The position numbers were made by a program, and so were the translations under genes. Shown here piece after piece: positions 53,601-64,000 of a stretch of DNA of 64,000 nt (position 1 is its first letter; every line of letters starts with the position of its first letter). The DNA comes from Acridotheres tristis. Lineage: Eukaryota > Chordata > Aves > Passeriformes > Sturnidae. The notes below the pieces were generated by a model. The model searched no databases. It worked only from the letters and a program-made list of their open reading frames with translations, and had not been told where the DNA came from. The DNA is taken from assembly GCA_037013685.1 (NCBI GenBank), contig CM072894.1, positions 14,209,449 to 14,273,448 on the forward strand, in the 5' to 3' direction.

Positions 53601-56600
53601 ATGCACTTATTTACCACAGACACAGAAATACAGCAGTCAAGCCCACTGTGGCCTTCAGAAACAAAGGGGATCTGAAGACTGTGGGCACTGACTTGAAATG
53701 TTTTCTAAAATAATAAGGATTTTATACAGTAGCATTTCTATCTCCAGAAGTCACAGTGACTTAATTTGACTTTCAATATCCAAAAAAGGCCCAATTGATA
53801 TCATTCAATTTTAAAATAAAAATACACAGTAACACATGAAGAGTAAATAACTCTTCAAAATCATACTTTTGCTATAAGGGAAAATTACTGTTTTGTTCAA
53901 GACATGAAGAACTTTAACATTGACAACAACAGCTGTTTGAAAGACAAAGTGCAGGAGCTTTTCTAGTGTTTCACTGCATATTTTATTTAATAACCTAAGG
54001 ACACGATAAACAAACAAATGTAGCAAATGAAGACACGGTTTTAAGTTAACACCCAACAGTTACATAAAGCCTCCTATAAATGCACTGCATCAAATTAACA
54101 TGCTGACATCAACAGCATTTCCTTCTTGAGTAAAGCACTTGAAAGCCTATACACTGTCAGCCCCCAGCCCATTCATTCACTAACCTCCCACAAAGTGTAG
54201 GTACTTCATGATCTAAAATTATGCTCATATAAAAGGAAGCTAAATTTAGGCTTTGTTGTAGGAAAATCCCTATGAAGAGTCTACTTCCACATCTTAGTCT
54301 AAACTTAACCACATTGGAGATGTATCCAAATAACGAAATTGTATGTGTAGCCTCCCCAGACAAAAGGTGCAGTGCATCAAGAGATTTACAAAACCGTAAG
54401 AACCCACTTGCATATCCATTCACACCAGTGATATCTAGAAGACACAGCTCTCCACAGCACCAATACCAGTGAACCATAACTCACGTGAGGGATGCTGGCA
54501 AAACTTTTGTGAATCATGCCCTGTACTAAGCATCAAAGAAACAGAGGAAAACTTTTGAGACATTAAAACAGGGTCTCTTCAATGTAAATGAATTTCTTTT
54601 CTCAAAACAAAAGTATTAAAGTGCTCTAAACCACTCAGATTTCCTCAGAACAAACTGCCTAGCCACCTCAAACAACCAACACAGACTCCCAAGTCCAACA
54701 ATCAGAGCAAGTGGCGTTGCCACACTGGGCCAAAATAAAGAATCAGAATCAATGCTTGACTTTATACTAAAATCAGTACAACTTCAATAATTACATAATC
54801 TACTTTTACAGAATTATCTTTAATGGCTGTGATAGTAACTTCATTAAGTTTGAGTAAAGGAAATGGAAAGGCTTAAAGATGAGGTCAGAACATGCACTTT
54901 TGGCTGCTTCCTCAGGAGATGCATCAAATACGTTATTCATGTCTAAGGAAGAGCAGACTCTTGAGGGTAGCTGCAGTGCCCAAAAGAAAAATGAAATCAT
55001 GACACTCATTTTTCTAACTCACAAATTAGAAGAAACTTAAGGGGAGAATTGCAAGAATAAATCAGTTGACCCTCATCTGAAAATTTCATACTATTGCATG
55101 CAGAAATGGCATATTCTAATAGTGAAATATATTAAAGAAGTATAGTCTTAAATTTTTTTTTGTCCCCAATACCGCAGCAGACACACAGGCATATTATCCC
55201 ACAGGCTCTGTTTAATGGCAGCTGAAACAAGGCCAATTTACACTCCCTTCAGAAAAGCATTTAAACATACACAGTTTCCTGGAAAAGGTGAGAAAGATGG
55301 GCTTTCTCTGACTCAGGGCCATAAAGCAGGAAGACGGAAATTAAAAAAAAAAAAAAAAGCAGAAACAAAAGAGGAATGAGGAAAAATAAGTCCCAGTTAT
55401 TTAACATACCTCATATACTTGTCCCTTGCCCAAATATCCTATGAAATCTCAGTAAAAAAAGGGTTTTCTTCACGGATGTTCTATCCAGCCTGATTGTGAA
55501 CAAACAGTTATGGAAAGTTTCATGGAATTAAACTGCAATCAGAAATTAAATTTTCATATAGGTTAGGAGAAAGTAGGATGGAAAACTGGTTTAGGACAAG
55601 AAACAAACACACTTTAGAAGCTTTGCAGTACGAGAACCTTCAAGGATTGTGACTAAAACTGTATCAGGCAGAAAAGACTGGGTAACTCAGAAGAGGAATA
55701 CTACAGGTAGTAGTTTATTTACACCTGCCAGAGAATCAGAGTGTATTTCTCGTTATGGCTACATTAACTCAAATCAACCTTTGGCCCCCAGCAATGACCT
55801 ATAATTGCAAAAGAAAATTTGGAAATACAAGGAATTATAGGAAAACTTTTTCATCTTCTGCTGCACGGAGTAGTAGTGGTAAAAAGGTGTGTCCCAGTAT
55901 AATGCAAAGCACTAATCCTCCCCACAAAGCAGAATACCCTGGCGTAGATAATAACATTCTCTGCAAAGTAAATCCTCTATTTATTTATACTCTGGCACAG
56001 TTTCCAAGTGTTTACATTTATTCAGTAAGCCAAAAAATTACTCAGACTTATTTTTTCTTTATATTTAACATAAAGAAGCATAGCAAAGCTCTGAGCACCT
56101 GAACCATAATTAAATCTATAACTCATACTTCAGCATGAAGACTAATACATAAATTAACTCTATATGCCAAAAGAATTGATAATATCAGGAACAACTTACT
56201 GCAGATTCCAAAAACAAGAATAGAAAGGTTTTATAGTAAAGCTTCTGTCTTTCAAAGCTCCCTCAGGATAATCTTTTTCCCCAAACTTCTATTCCAGATT
56301 CCACCATTAAAATTTTAGAGGCTAGGAAAAAAGCTCAGAGAAACTCCTGGCAGATTGAGAGGCACAATGCCCATCAGCACAGGCACTGGAGCCACGCTGC
56401 AAAGCACAGCATGGCTGCTCCTCCAGCACACTGGGCCCAGCACTGCTCCTCAGCAGCAAAAAGAGGTGCCCTGGCTTAGTGCTGCACTGCTGGCTCTGGA
56501 GCAGAGCTGGGGTGCCCCAGGAACACGTTCACTCCTAACAGAGGTTTCAGCCTCCTAGGAACACATGCAGCTGGTGCAATTTCATACTGCAGTTTATCCA

Positions 56601-58813
56601 CCCACCTAAGACAGAACAGCACAATGGGGTGTTTCTGTGTCCTGCTCTGCATCCAAACTGGATAAAAGCCAGGCTCTGGCTTGCACCTAGCTAAGAGACT
56701 GTAGTTACACAGTCCAGCAGTGCCAGGATGACTCACGGTGCTTTGCACTCTGCCAGATGACTTTGAAGGAACAGAAAGTTACATATGGAAAGCACAAGCA
56801 GATGCAGCACAGCATCTCTCAGACATTCTTCAAACATTCATTGCTTATGGCATCTACTGCAAAGCTACCCAGAACTGACCCCCTGGTCTGTGATCAGCTC
56901 CAGAAAAAGATCAACAGAACTACTTTCAGAAATAACATTCAGTGTACTGCATGGACTGCTCACTGCACAATTTAGTGTTGCCTTTTTTTTTTTTTTTCAT
57001 TCAGGCTTCAAAAGCCAATGGCTCTTTCAAAGTTAATAAACATGGAACTCTTCTGGGCATAAATGGATTTGCACTATGACCTTGGGCAATACAGTCTCTC
57101 ATAATTACCTGTTCTTCACACACTTTCAAGAAGCAGAAAACCAAAGTGATATTTCTATTGGTGTATTTTTTTTTTCAAACAGCACTCTTGTCTTCCCACC
57201 TCCTGAAACCAGCTGCTATAACACTGGTGGGCACGTGTCATCTTTACTGGAAAGCTGCCCAGCCTGGATGGATGATTTTAGCAGGGAGGTATCCAGCTTA
57301 TCTCAGGTGTGGGGAGAGGCGTGTTCACTGTCAATCCTGTCTCCTTACTCGCATGTTTGCAAACAGAAAGAGAGTGCAAGCACATCTGAGTCTGACAATC
57401 CAGATACTAGATTTTATTTATATTTATTTTTCCAAGGTCAGAATCTGGGAGTAAAGACAAATTAAGCACATCAACTTGCATTTGTCAGAAAAAAAAGCAC
57501 AGTTATCAAAATCTCTCTTACAGTCCTGCCTGAATGAAAAGCAGGCAATAGCCATCTACAGCAAAAATATCAAGCACGGACTACAGACAAATTCAGAGGC
57601 AATGCAAACAGCAAAAACAGCACCCAGAAGGATGGAAAGTCATTTATCAGAGTAGTACAGCTCACATCTCTCTCCATTTCCTCCATTCCTGACCCCACCT
57701 TCCCTAATTTCTAGTAAAGCACACTGGTCATTGTACAGGAATTTTGCCAGAATGCCCTTTATATCTGGGAGAACCACATGGTGCTCAGCTTACAACAGCT
57801 GTTTTAGCATCGACAGCCGCTACTGTTAACTTGCCTTCTAACTGATAAAAAATTATTTTGCCTCTTCTATTCCTAAAACAAAAAAATCCCCAAGCAGATT
57901 TAACAGAAAACAAAGATTTAAGTAATGCTGGTCTGCAGTATTACCATGAAAAATAAACCAAACAAAACACTTGAAAGTAAAATACTTTCACTGCATTTGT
58001 TTTCAGAGAACCTTGAAAGTAACCAACTTCTCCACATATGGATCTGTTTAAGGTTTGCTACTCTGTATTATCAAACAAATCACTGGTTTGTTTTGATGAT
58101 GTCCCTTTCACTTCAGAACCTTGTTTCTTTCTTAAAAAAAACCAAGTTGTGGTGTGTTTGTTCTGGTATAACTAAGTACAACACCCTGAATTCTGGCTTA
58201 TTAAAAAAAGGGAAGAAGCAAAGCAAACCCAAAATACACAGCAGTCACATTGCTACTGCAACTCTTCACACTATCCCAGCAAGCCAAGACTCTGTGGAAG
58301 AAGGGGAACGTGGAGTTGGGCACTACCTAGCTGTATAAAACTTGTATGGGTATCATACAAAATCTCTACTTCAGACAAGAACACTTTTTCAGCCACTGAC
58401 TGTGCTTCAAATAGTTTATCATGTAAAGACCACCCTCTGAGATTAATGTTTAATCATGCTTCTAGAATTTTAGGTTTTATAATATTTCTATCTTGTGCAA
58501 AATAATGTATATCACTTGAGCAATGCTTAATGTGCAGTAGGCTGTGCTGTGTAACTTAGATTTGCTTCCATGTGAATATTGCTTCAGTGTTCAGTACAAG
58601 TTGATTCTCGTCTCTTCAGACCTCTCTTTGCATTAGCTTTATAGAAATCAAACCAAAACTCATTATTTTCCTTCTAAGTCCAAAGCTCTGAACAGAAAGT
58701 CAGATATTTACATAAGGGTGTTGGTTCTCTGGACCCTCAGCATGTCCACAGAGGGAGATGTTGCTAAATCTGTAATGTCCAACTACAGCTTCTTCCACTG
58801 ATATTAATGAAGT

Positions 58814-58837
58814 AGATACAGATATAGATACAGATAG
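58814..58837. repeat. 12-nt direct repeat
   Basis: AGATACAGATAT followed at once by AGATACAGATAG, a GATA-rich microrepeat. Confidence 0.8.
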
Positions 58838-60256
58838 GTATCTATGAACAAGTTAGGACAGGCACTGATGCACAATGACAACACAGAGCTCTGTATCAAC
58901 TAACCATCCCTGCACCACTTCACCTGTCCCTTAGATCCTCCAGCCTGGATGAAGTCTTCAATGTTGGGACACTATGGGGAAGGACCAACACCAGCTGTAA
59001 GTGTTACCAAACCCCAGGCAGTGGGAACATAGGTCCTTTGTCAGAAAAGGTGTATTCGGGGAGGAAAATTCCCATTGTCTGCTGCAATAGCAGCGTTCTC
59101 AGCAAGAACCACCATCAGCTGAAAATCTCTCCTATTACATAGCTATCTATTGAAACACTTTCCCAACCCTGCAAAACCCACTCTGCTCAAAGCATTTACA
59201 GCATAAACACTTTACTGAAATTGCAAACAAAAATAGCTTTCTGCTGCTAACCTCCCTCTTACAGAAAGGAGAGCACCCATGTTTCCATTAGTCCAATGAA
59301 ATCTTATCAGTTGATGCTCTACTGATTAACTCTGTCACATTTTGGTGACTTCCAAGTCTAGGCTTCAGAGTGAAGTGATAACCTAAAACCTAACCCCCCT
59401 CGCTGAACTGAGCCAACGAACTAAGCCAATATAGGTTGAGAACCTTTGCCTTTCTGCAGCACCTGTACTGGTAAGCCAGTCACAAGGTAGCCTGAGTGCT
59501 GGGCATGGCTACCTTTGCTCAAGCTATGTTAAACAAGCTCCCAAAAGGCAGGCTGGCTTTGCTCTGAATGAGAGCCTTAAATTTGCTTACTGATTTCCAG
59601 CCCTGCCACTGAAGCTACATGAAAGGTTTCTGGCAAGGGTGGAACTCACCTCCAAGACAATTCATTGTGAATCCCTGAGGCTGGCCTTTAGCTTTGCTGT
59701 CTGTTCTCTGACTTTGCTGGCTACCTTCCCAGTGCCTGCACCCTTCTGCATGCCTCAGAGAGGAACTACTCAAGTTTATAGCAGCATTAACTCATCAGCT
59801 GGAAACCTGCCAGGCTGCTTACATTTTCACTACAATTGTCTGAGCTCTCATTCCAGAGGGTCCTTTGAGACAGGATCCATGGTCACAGACAGTACTACAC
59901 AACTGCTTTCTGATGTGCTTGGTTCCATTTGGGGTCCTGGGCAAGATGCATTAGTGCTTGCACAGCTACTGCAAACTGCCACTGTGTAAGGACAGAAATG
60001 CCCCTCGCTTTTGTTTAGCTCAGTGTCAGAAATACTTATGTGCCTGTAGAACAAACACAGAGAACTTAAGCACAGAGCATATGAAGTATCAAAAATCAAG
60101 ATCTGCTGCAGACCTACTGTGCTATTTTTTTCTCACAAAGGTGACACACTTCTGGAGAACTGAGAACATGTGCCTAGTTTATTTCTAGTTAGCTGAAGGT
60201 GAGAACTTTGTGCAATTAAAGTGGGATTGGGTAACAATTAACACAAAGCCAAAATT

Positions 60257-60290
60257 GGGGGGTAGGGGAGGGGGGAGAGGGACAGAGGGG
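60257..60290 (+). other. G-rich run with quadruplex potential
   Basis: Five G runs of 3-6 bases (60257-62, 60265-68, 60270-75, 60279-81, 60287-90) with short loops on the plus strand, which is the template strand of UBE2E3. It lies about 150 bp from the end of the antisense CR1. Confidence 0.6.
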
Positions 60291-60439
60291 AATAATAAAT
60301 CAGCAGAAAAATCACAGGACACTTGCTTTTTTTGACTGATGAGAGCACAAAATCTGCGCACTTCCAGTGACTTTTAAAATAATTGTTGCTGCTGCGTTCC
60401 CCACAAGCTTTCCTTTAGCATTATAATTTAAATCCAGTA

Positions 60440-61090
60440 CAAATGCTAGTTTGGTCAAACTGGTCTTTAAGAGGTCACTTAGTCTACTTCCTGCTTGAAG
60501 TAGAATCAACTGTGTCTAAACTGCTCCTGTCAGTCCCTTGTTTCTTAAAAATCTCTGGCAATGCAGACTCACCACCTTTTGCATGTTGTCTTTATGTCCA
60601 GGTACTCCTACATTGGTGTTAGGTCTTCATTATGGCACCTGAAGTTGCTTTTCATAACTACCAACTGGACAAGCAACAATCGCCTTATTTCCCGTGCAGC
60701 AGCTTTCTTCTCTATCCAAAGATCATTTCTTTTCTTTTCTCCTTCCTTCAAAGCACATGATCCTCCTGTGAAGAAGCTCCTCATCCAGTCTTTTTTTCCT
60801 CACGGATTCGTGCAGCTGATTATGTGTACTAAAGCCCTGTACGTTGCAGTTCTCATTATTAAATTACACAATATGTTTAAGGTCACTTCCTGCATTTGCA
60901 TCCATCACTTACCATTCTAGTTCTGTCCTCCAATGGGCCTACAAACATTTTGTCCCCACTGTTAACTCCAAATGCAGTATTTATATGCTCTAGGCCAGTA
61001 TCCTCATTATTAACGAAAACATCAATTGCTAGGGACTGTCAGATGGTCCTCTACAGATTCTCCCAACCTGAAAGTGACACACTGCTAACT
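60440..61090 (-). mobile_element. Ancient CR1 LINE fragment, antisense on the plus strand
   Basis: Read on the plus strand, this is the reverse complement of an old CR1: GTTTGGTCAAACTGGTCTTT, AAGAGGTCACTTAGTCTACT, CCTGCTTGAAGTAGAATCAA, TTCTTAAAAATCTCTGGCAA, then GTGCAGCTGATTATGTGTAC, TCTAGTTCTGTCCTCCAATG, and CTAGGCCAGTATCCTCATTA. The 3' end is at the left. Two ORFs here (60561-60920 and 60896-61144) run antisense to the element and are chance. Confidence 0.7.
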
Positions 61091-63499
61091 ACAGGTCACT
61101 TTAGCATTTCATCAAAAAAAATCTTACCCCTCCTTTGTTTCTGAAAGTGATGCTTGCAATAGTAGTTTAATCATTGTCAATTAAACTTGTACTGAGTTCC
61201 TAAAAGGTCTGGCCAGTCTGGTTTACAGTAAGTGCTGTAAAATTAACAACTGCTCCAGCCACAGTTCTGAACTAGGTAACAGTATAGTGCACTCTCTGCA
61301 GATAGAAAATTAATCCAAATTAATGCAAGCAGGCTAGGACTCATTTATCACCAGCAGTTACTGGCTGAAAGTAAGGCATCAATGTAAAGGAACAGCACAG
61401 TTCCTGGATAGCCTAATGGCACACATGCCCCTGTCCGAGATGGCAGCTGGATATCCCTGCTCCTGCCTACCCAGCCCTGAACTCAGAAAATATGCTCAAG
61501 GTATTTTTCCTCATCTGTGTACTACCTGTCTCAAAATGTTCCACATCTATGCAAACCCGAGTTAGACCAGCCCCAGGAAACCTCCACACATCAGTTTTAT
61601 AGGAAGTAGGTAATTTTACATAAAGGCTGATTTAGGTGATTCTCTTGTATTTGCACTTTGTTAACTGAAGTAGGTGTCCCAAGTCTGTAATAGTAAAGAA
61701 ACTGATGCACAGAGACAGGTCAGCCTGAAGGGGAAGCATTCAGTGCTAGGACCTTGCCACACATACTGCTGATCACAAACTAAGTATTACAGGCCGGCAG
61801 TGGTGAGCAATGCACAGTTTGAGTGTAAAAACAAGAAAAAAATACCTATACATGGCATATTTTAGTCAGTTTCATCACAGAGCATGAAGGACCTTTGTAC
61901 AGTTATACAAATGGATATCCAAAAAGCAGATTTGTCCTTAAGTCTAAGACCCATTACTTGACATTTTTCACAAATTTTTGCACAATGCCTAAAGAATTGT
62001 TTAAAAAACTGGTGTTTCAGGCTTTTCTACTGTTTCCAGATAAAACTCAAGACAAAATGAGCATCAATTCTTTAACACCAGTAGCTGAATGAAAAGTGTT
62101 TGAACTATTTCTGCAACTGTAAAGTAGGTAGACAACCATTAATTTTATTTTTCTTTTCATTTTGACAGTAGTGCTATTGAAAGCTAGTGAAATATCTATA
62201 TAATCTTTGGACTAACACACAGATTTCAGAGCAGGTAGGACAGTACTGTGGACACTGCTCACACAAGTGTCAAACCTGCAAATCTGCAGGCATGAAAACT
62301 TACTCCCATGAGTAGATATGTTGATTTGTGTTGTGTAACCCTCTCTTAATTATGCCACTGAGAATACTTGCATGAGAAATTCACTGTGTGGGGGCTGATG
62401 AAAAACCTTGGTTTACAGCTTGCAGAGGTCAATACTAGCTGAGGGGAAAAAACACCCCAAAACTTGAGGCATTTTGAGTTAGTGGATCTGTCATCTAGTC
62501 TCAACTGAAAAGAAAGTAATTTAAGTAATCTGACAATTCAAAACGTTCAGGAGTTACACAATCTTTCACTATTGCATTTTTAAATGAAAGTATATTAAAT
62601 AACAATGCACTCTGGCTTTACTTAACACTTAAACATTTTACTGAAATGCCTTTCTAAATTTGCATCATCCCTCTTCCTGAAGCAGTTTCCCTCATTACCA
62701 GCAAATAAGGTAAAAGCCACTCTGTAACATAAAGGTTGCTATTAGAACTGGACAGAAATACAAAAATACCAGACTTCTGATTGCTGTGCTAAATTACACC
62801 ACTCTTTCCTACTCTGGACTACAGCCTTCTGGTTAGAAAAAAAGGCAGGAAGAAGGAGAAGGGAAGAAAATGCTTAGGAGAAATAATTCTAGACAAATCA
62901 GAGATGGGCAATACTAACAACTAGAATTTCAATATTCATTTGAGAGTTACTTCAAACATGGTTTTAGAGGAGTTATGAACCCTCTTCATTGTATTTCTTT
63001 AACTGTAAACTTCTATATAGGGAAGGAAGTGTTAGAAATAATTGTGTGGGCTGTATTCTCAAAACCATTCTGCAAATTTCAGCTTTCTTTTAATGTAGAA
63101 TGCATTTATTGCACTCAGTGGTGACAAATGCTGGGCAAGGAGAGACATAAAAATAAAAAGCATAATGTAAGTGTCAAAAGATACATTATCAAGTAGAGTT
63201 TGGGTGATTTTTTAAAATTTTGCTTATCCAGCTTCAGGACAAGCATTTGTGGACATACTTACACACCTTAATCAACTGCTCTTCTTCAGGGAACCATTTA
63301 GTGTTCACAACTGGGTTTTCACTGCAGAAGTGGAAACTAGAAAAACTGACAATTTTTTTTTTCCTCACTGGGATTCAGTATTTAGTACTATGAAGACATT
63401 AGCCCAAGTAGAAACGAACAGAATAAACACAAAAACTGAGGGACTTAACACTGATCTGAAAAGTCAGCAGCTTGAGTGGAAGAAAAAACTGCACTTGTG

Positions 63500-63790
63500 A
63501 AGATGGGCAGACGCTTGTGCTACTGTTTAAAGGCCTGATATTTGACTGCATGCAAAATATTCTTTCTCCTGATTTCATAAAAGCAACAGAATGCCTAGCT
63601 TTGACAAAGGGGAGATGGAAACTTACTACATTGGAGAGACAAAGGAAAGGATTGGCTTATTCATACCCCGGTGTGTGTGGCAAAAAGCTTTGTGTGAACA
63701 ATGCCGACTCTGAGAGGAGAGAGGAAAAACCCAGCAGAGTTCATTTGAATCACCTATTTAAACCATTTAAGCAAACTTGGATTATTTTTT
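63500..63790. promoter_or_regulatory. Putative conserved element near the window end
   Basis: Sequence around ATTCATACCCCGGTGTG and GACAAAGGAAAGG looks constrained and is followed by a pyrimidine tract (63785-63817). A 120-codon ORF covers it but has no recognisable domain. It is not a UBE2E3 exon on the minus strand. Confidence 0.25.
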
Positions 63791-64000
63791 TCCTTTTTTT
63801 TTTTCTCCCCTCCCCAGGGAGCATTACAGAGTAATCACATGAATCTGCTTCACTTTCTGACTGGAGTAGTCACCTCTGTGGCAGAACTGGAGCAAACCAC
63901 AGCTGTGCAGTAACATCTTCAACAGGCACAACTGTTTGCAGAGTAAACATTTGCCTATAACCTTACTGCAGACAGAGTATGTTAACAAAAGGAATGCTTC

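Noticed and set aside
63472..63834. 120-codon ORF near the right edge, considered as an upstream UBE2E3 exon
   Set aside because: It is on the wrong strand, and the minus strand lacks the family sequence around ELAEITLDPPPNCS.

Overview
The window is vertebrate nuclear DNA, most likely from a bird. It has intron-split coding sequence, a CpG island, low repeat density and CR1 LINE fragments, and one CR1 tail has the form usual in birds. No bacterial, organellar or viral gene organisation was seen.

The only protein-coding gene I can support is UBE2E3 (ubiquitin-conjugating enzyme E2 E3), on the minus strand. Its last three coding exons are at 22937-23069, 21066-21213 and 19942-20039. They join in phase and encode residues 83-207 of the 207-residue human numbering, including catalytic Cys145. 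Two paralogue-diagnostic stretches (FSSDYPF, and [14 protein letters not shown]) fit UBE2E3 rather than UBE2E1 or UBE2E2. A 3' UTR of about 2.4 kb runs down to a strong polyadenylation signal near 17540, and a proximal signal lies near 19420. The 5' exons (residues 1-82, 5' UTR, promoter) were not found and should lie beyond 64000, so 23070-64000 is one partial intron of at least 40.9 kb.

Layout. 1-17520 is intergenic DNA downstream of UBE2E3. From vertebrate gene order as I remember it, ITGA4 would come next to the left, but no ITGA4 exon is visible. This part holds three stretches that look like conserved non-coding elements (about 2080-3100, 6560-7130, 11800-12310), a young-looking CR1 (3795-4085), an old CR1 (14940-15300), a dense CpG island (13030-13470) and a possible spliced exon just before it (12741-12901, plus strand). 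17520-23069 is the 3' part of UBE2E3. 23070-64000 is intron, with probable regulatory islands (about 49900-50700, 53000-53600, 63500-63790), old repeats (an antisense CR1 at 60440-61090 and palindromic amniote repeats) and small tandem repeats.

The open reading frames outside UBE2E3 are short (about 155 codons or less), overlap each other on both strands, and show no recognisable domain. I treat them as chance. I do not see an undescribed biological system. The best leads are the CpG island with its candidate exon, the CTCF-like motifs, the non-coding islands and a tandem splice donor in UBE2E3. Calls of conservation are by eye, from base composition and motif texture; no alignment was possible.
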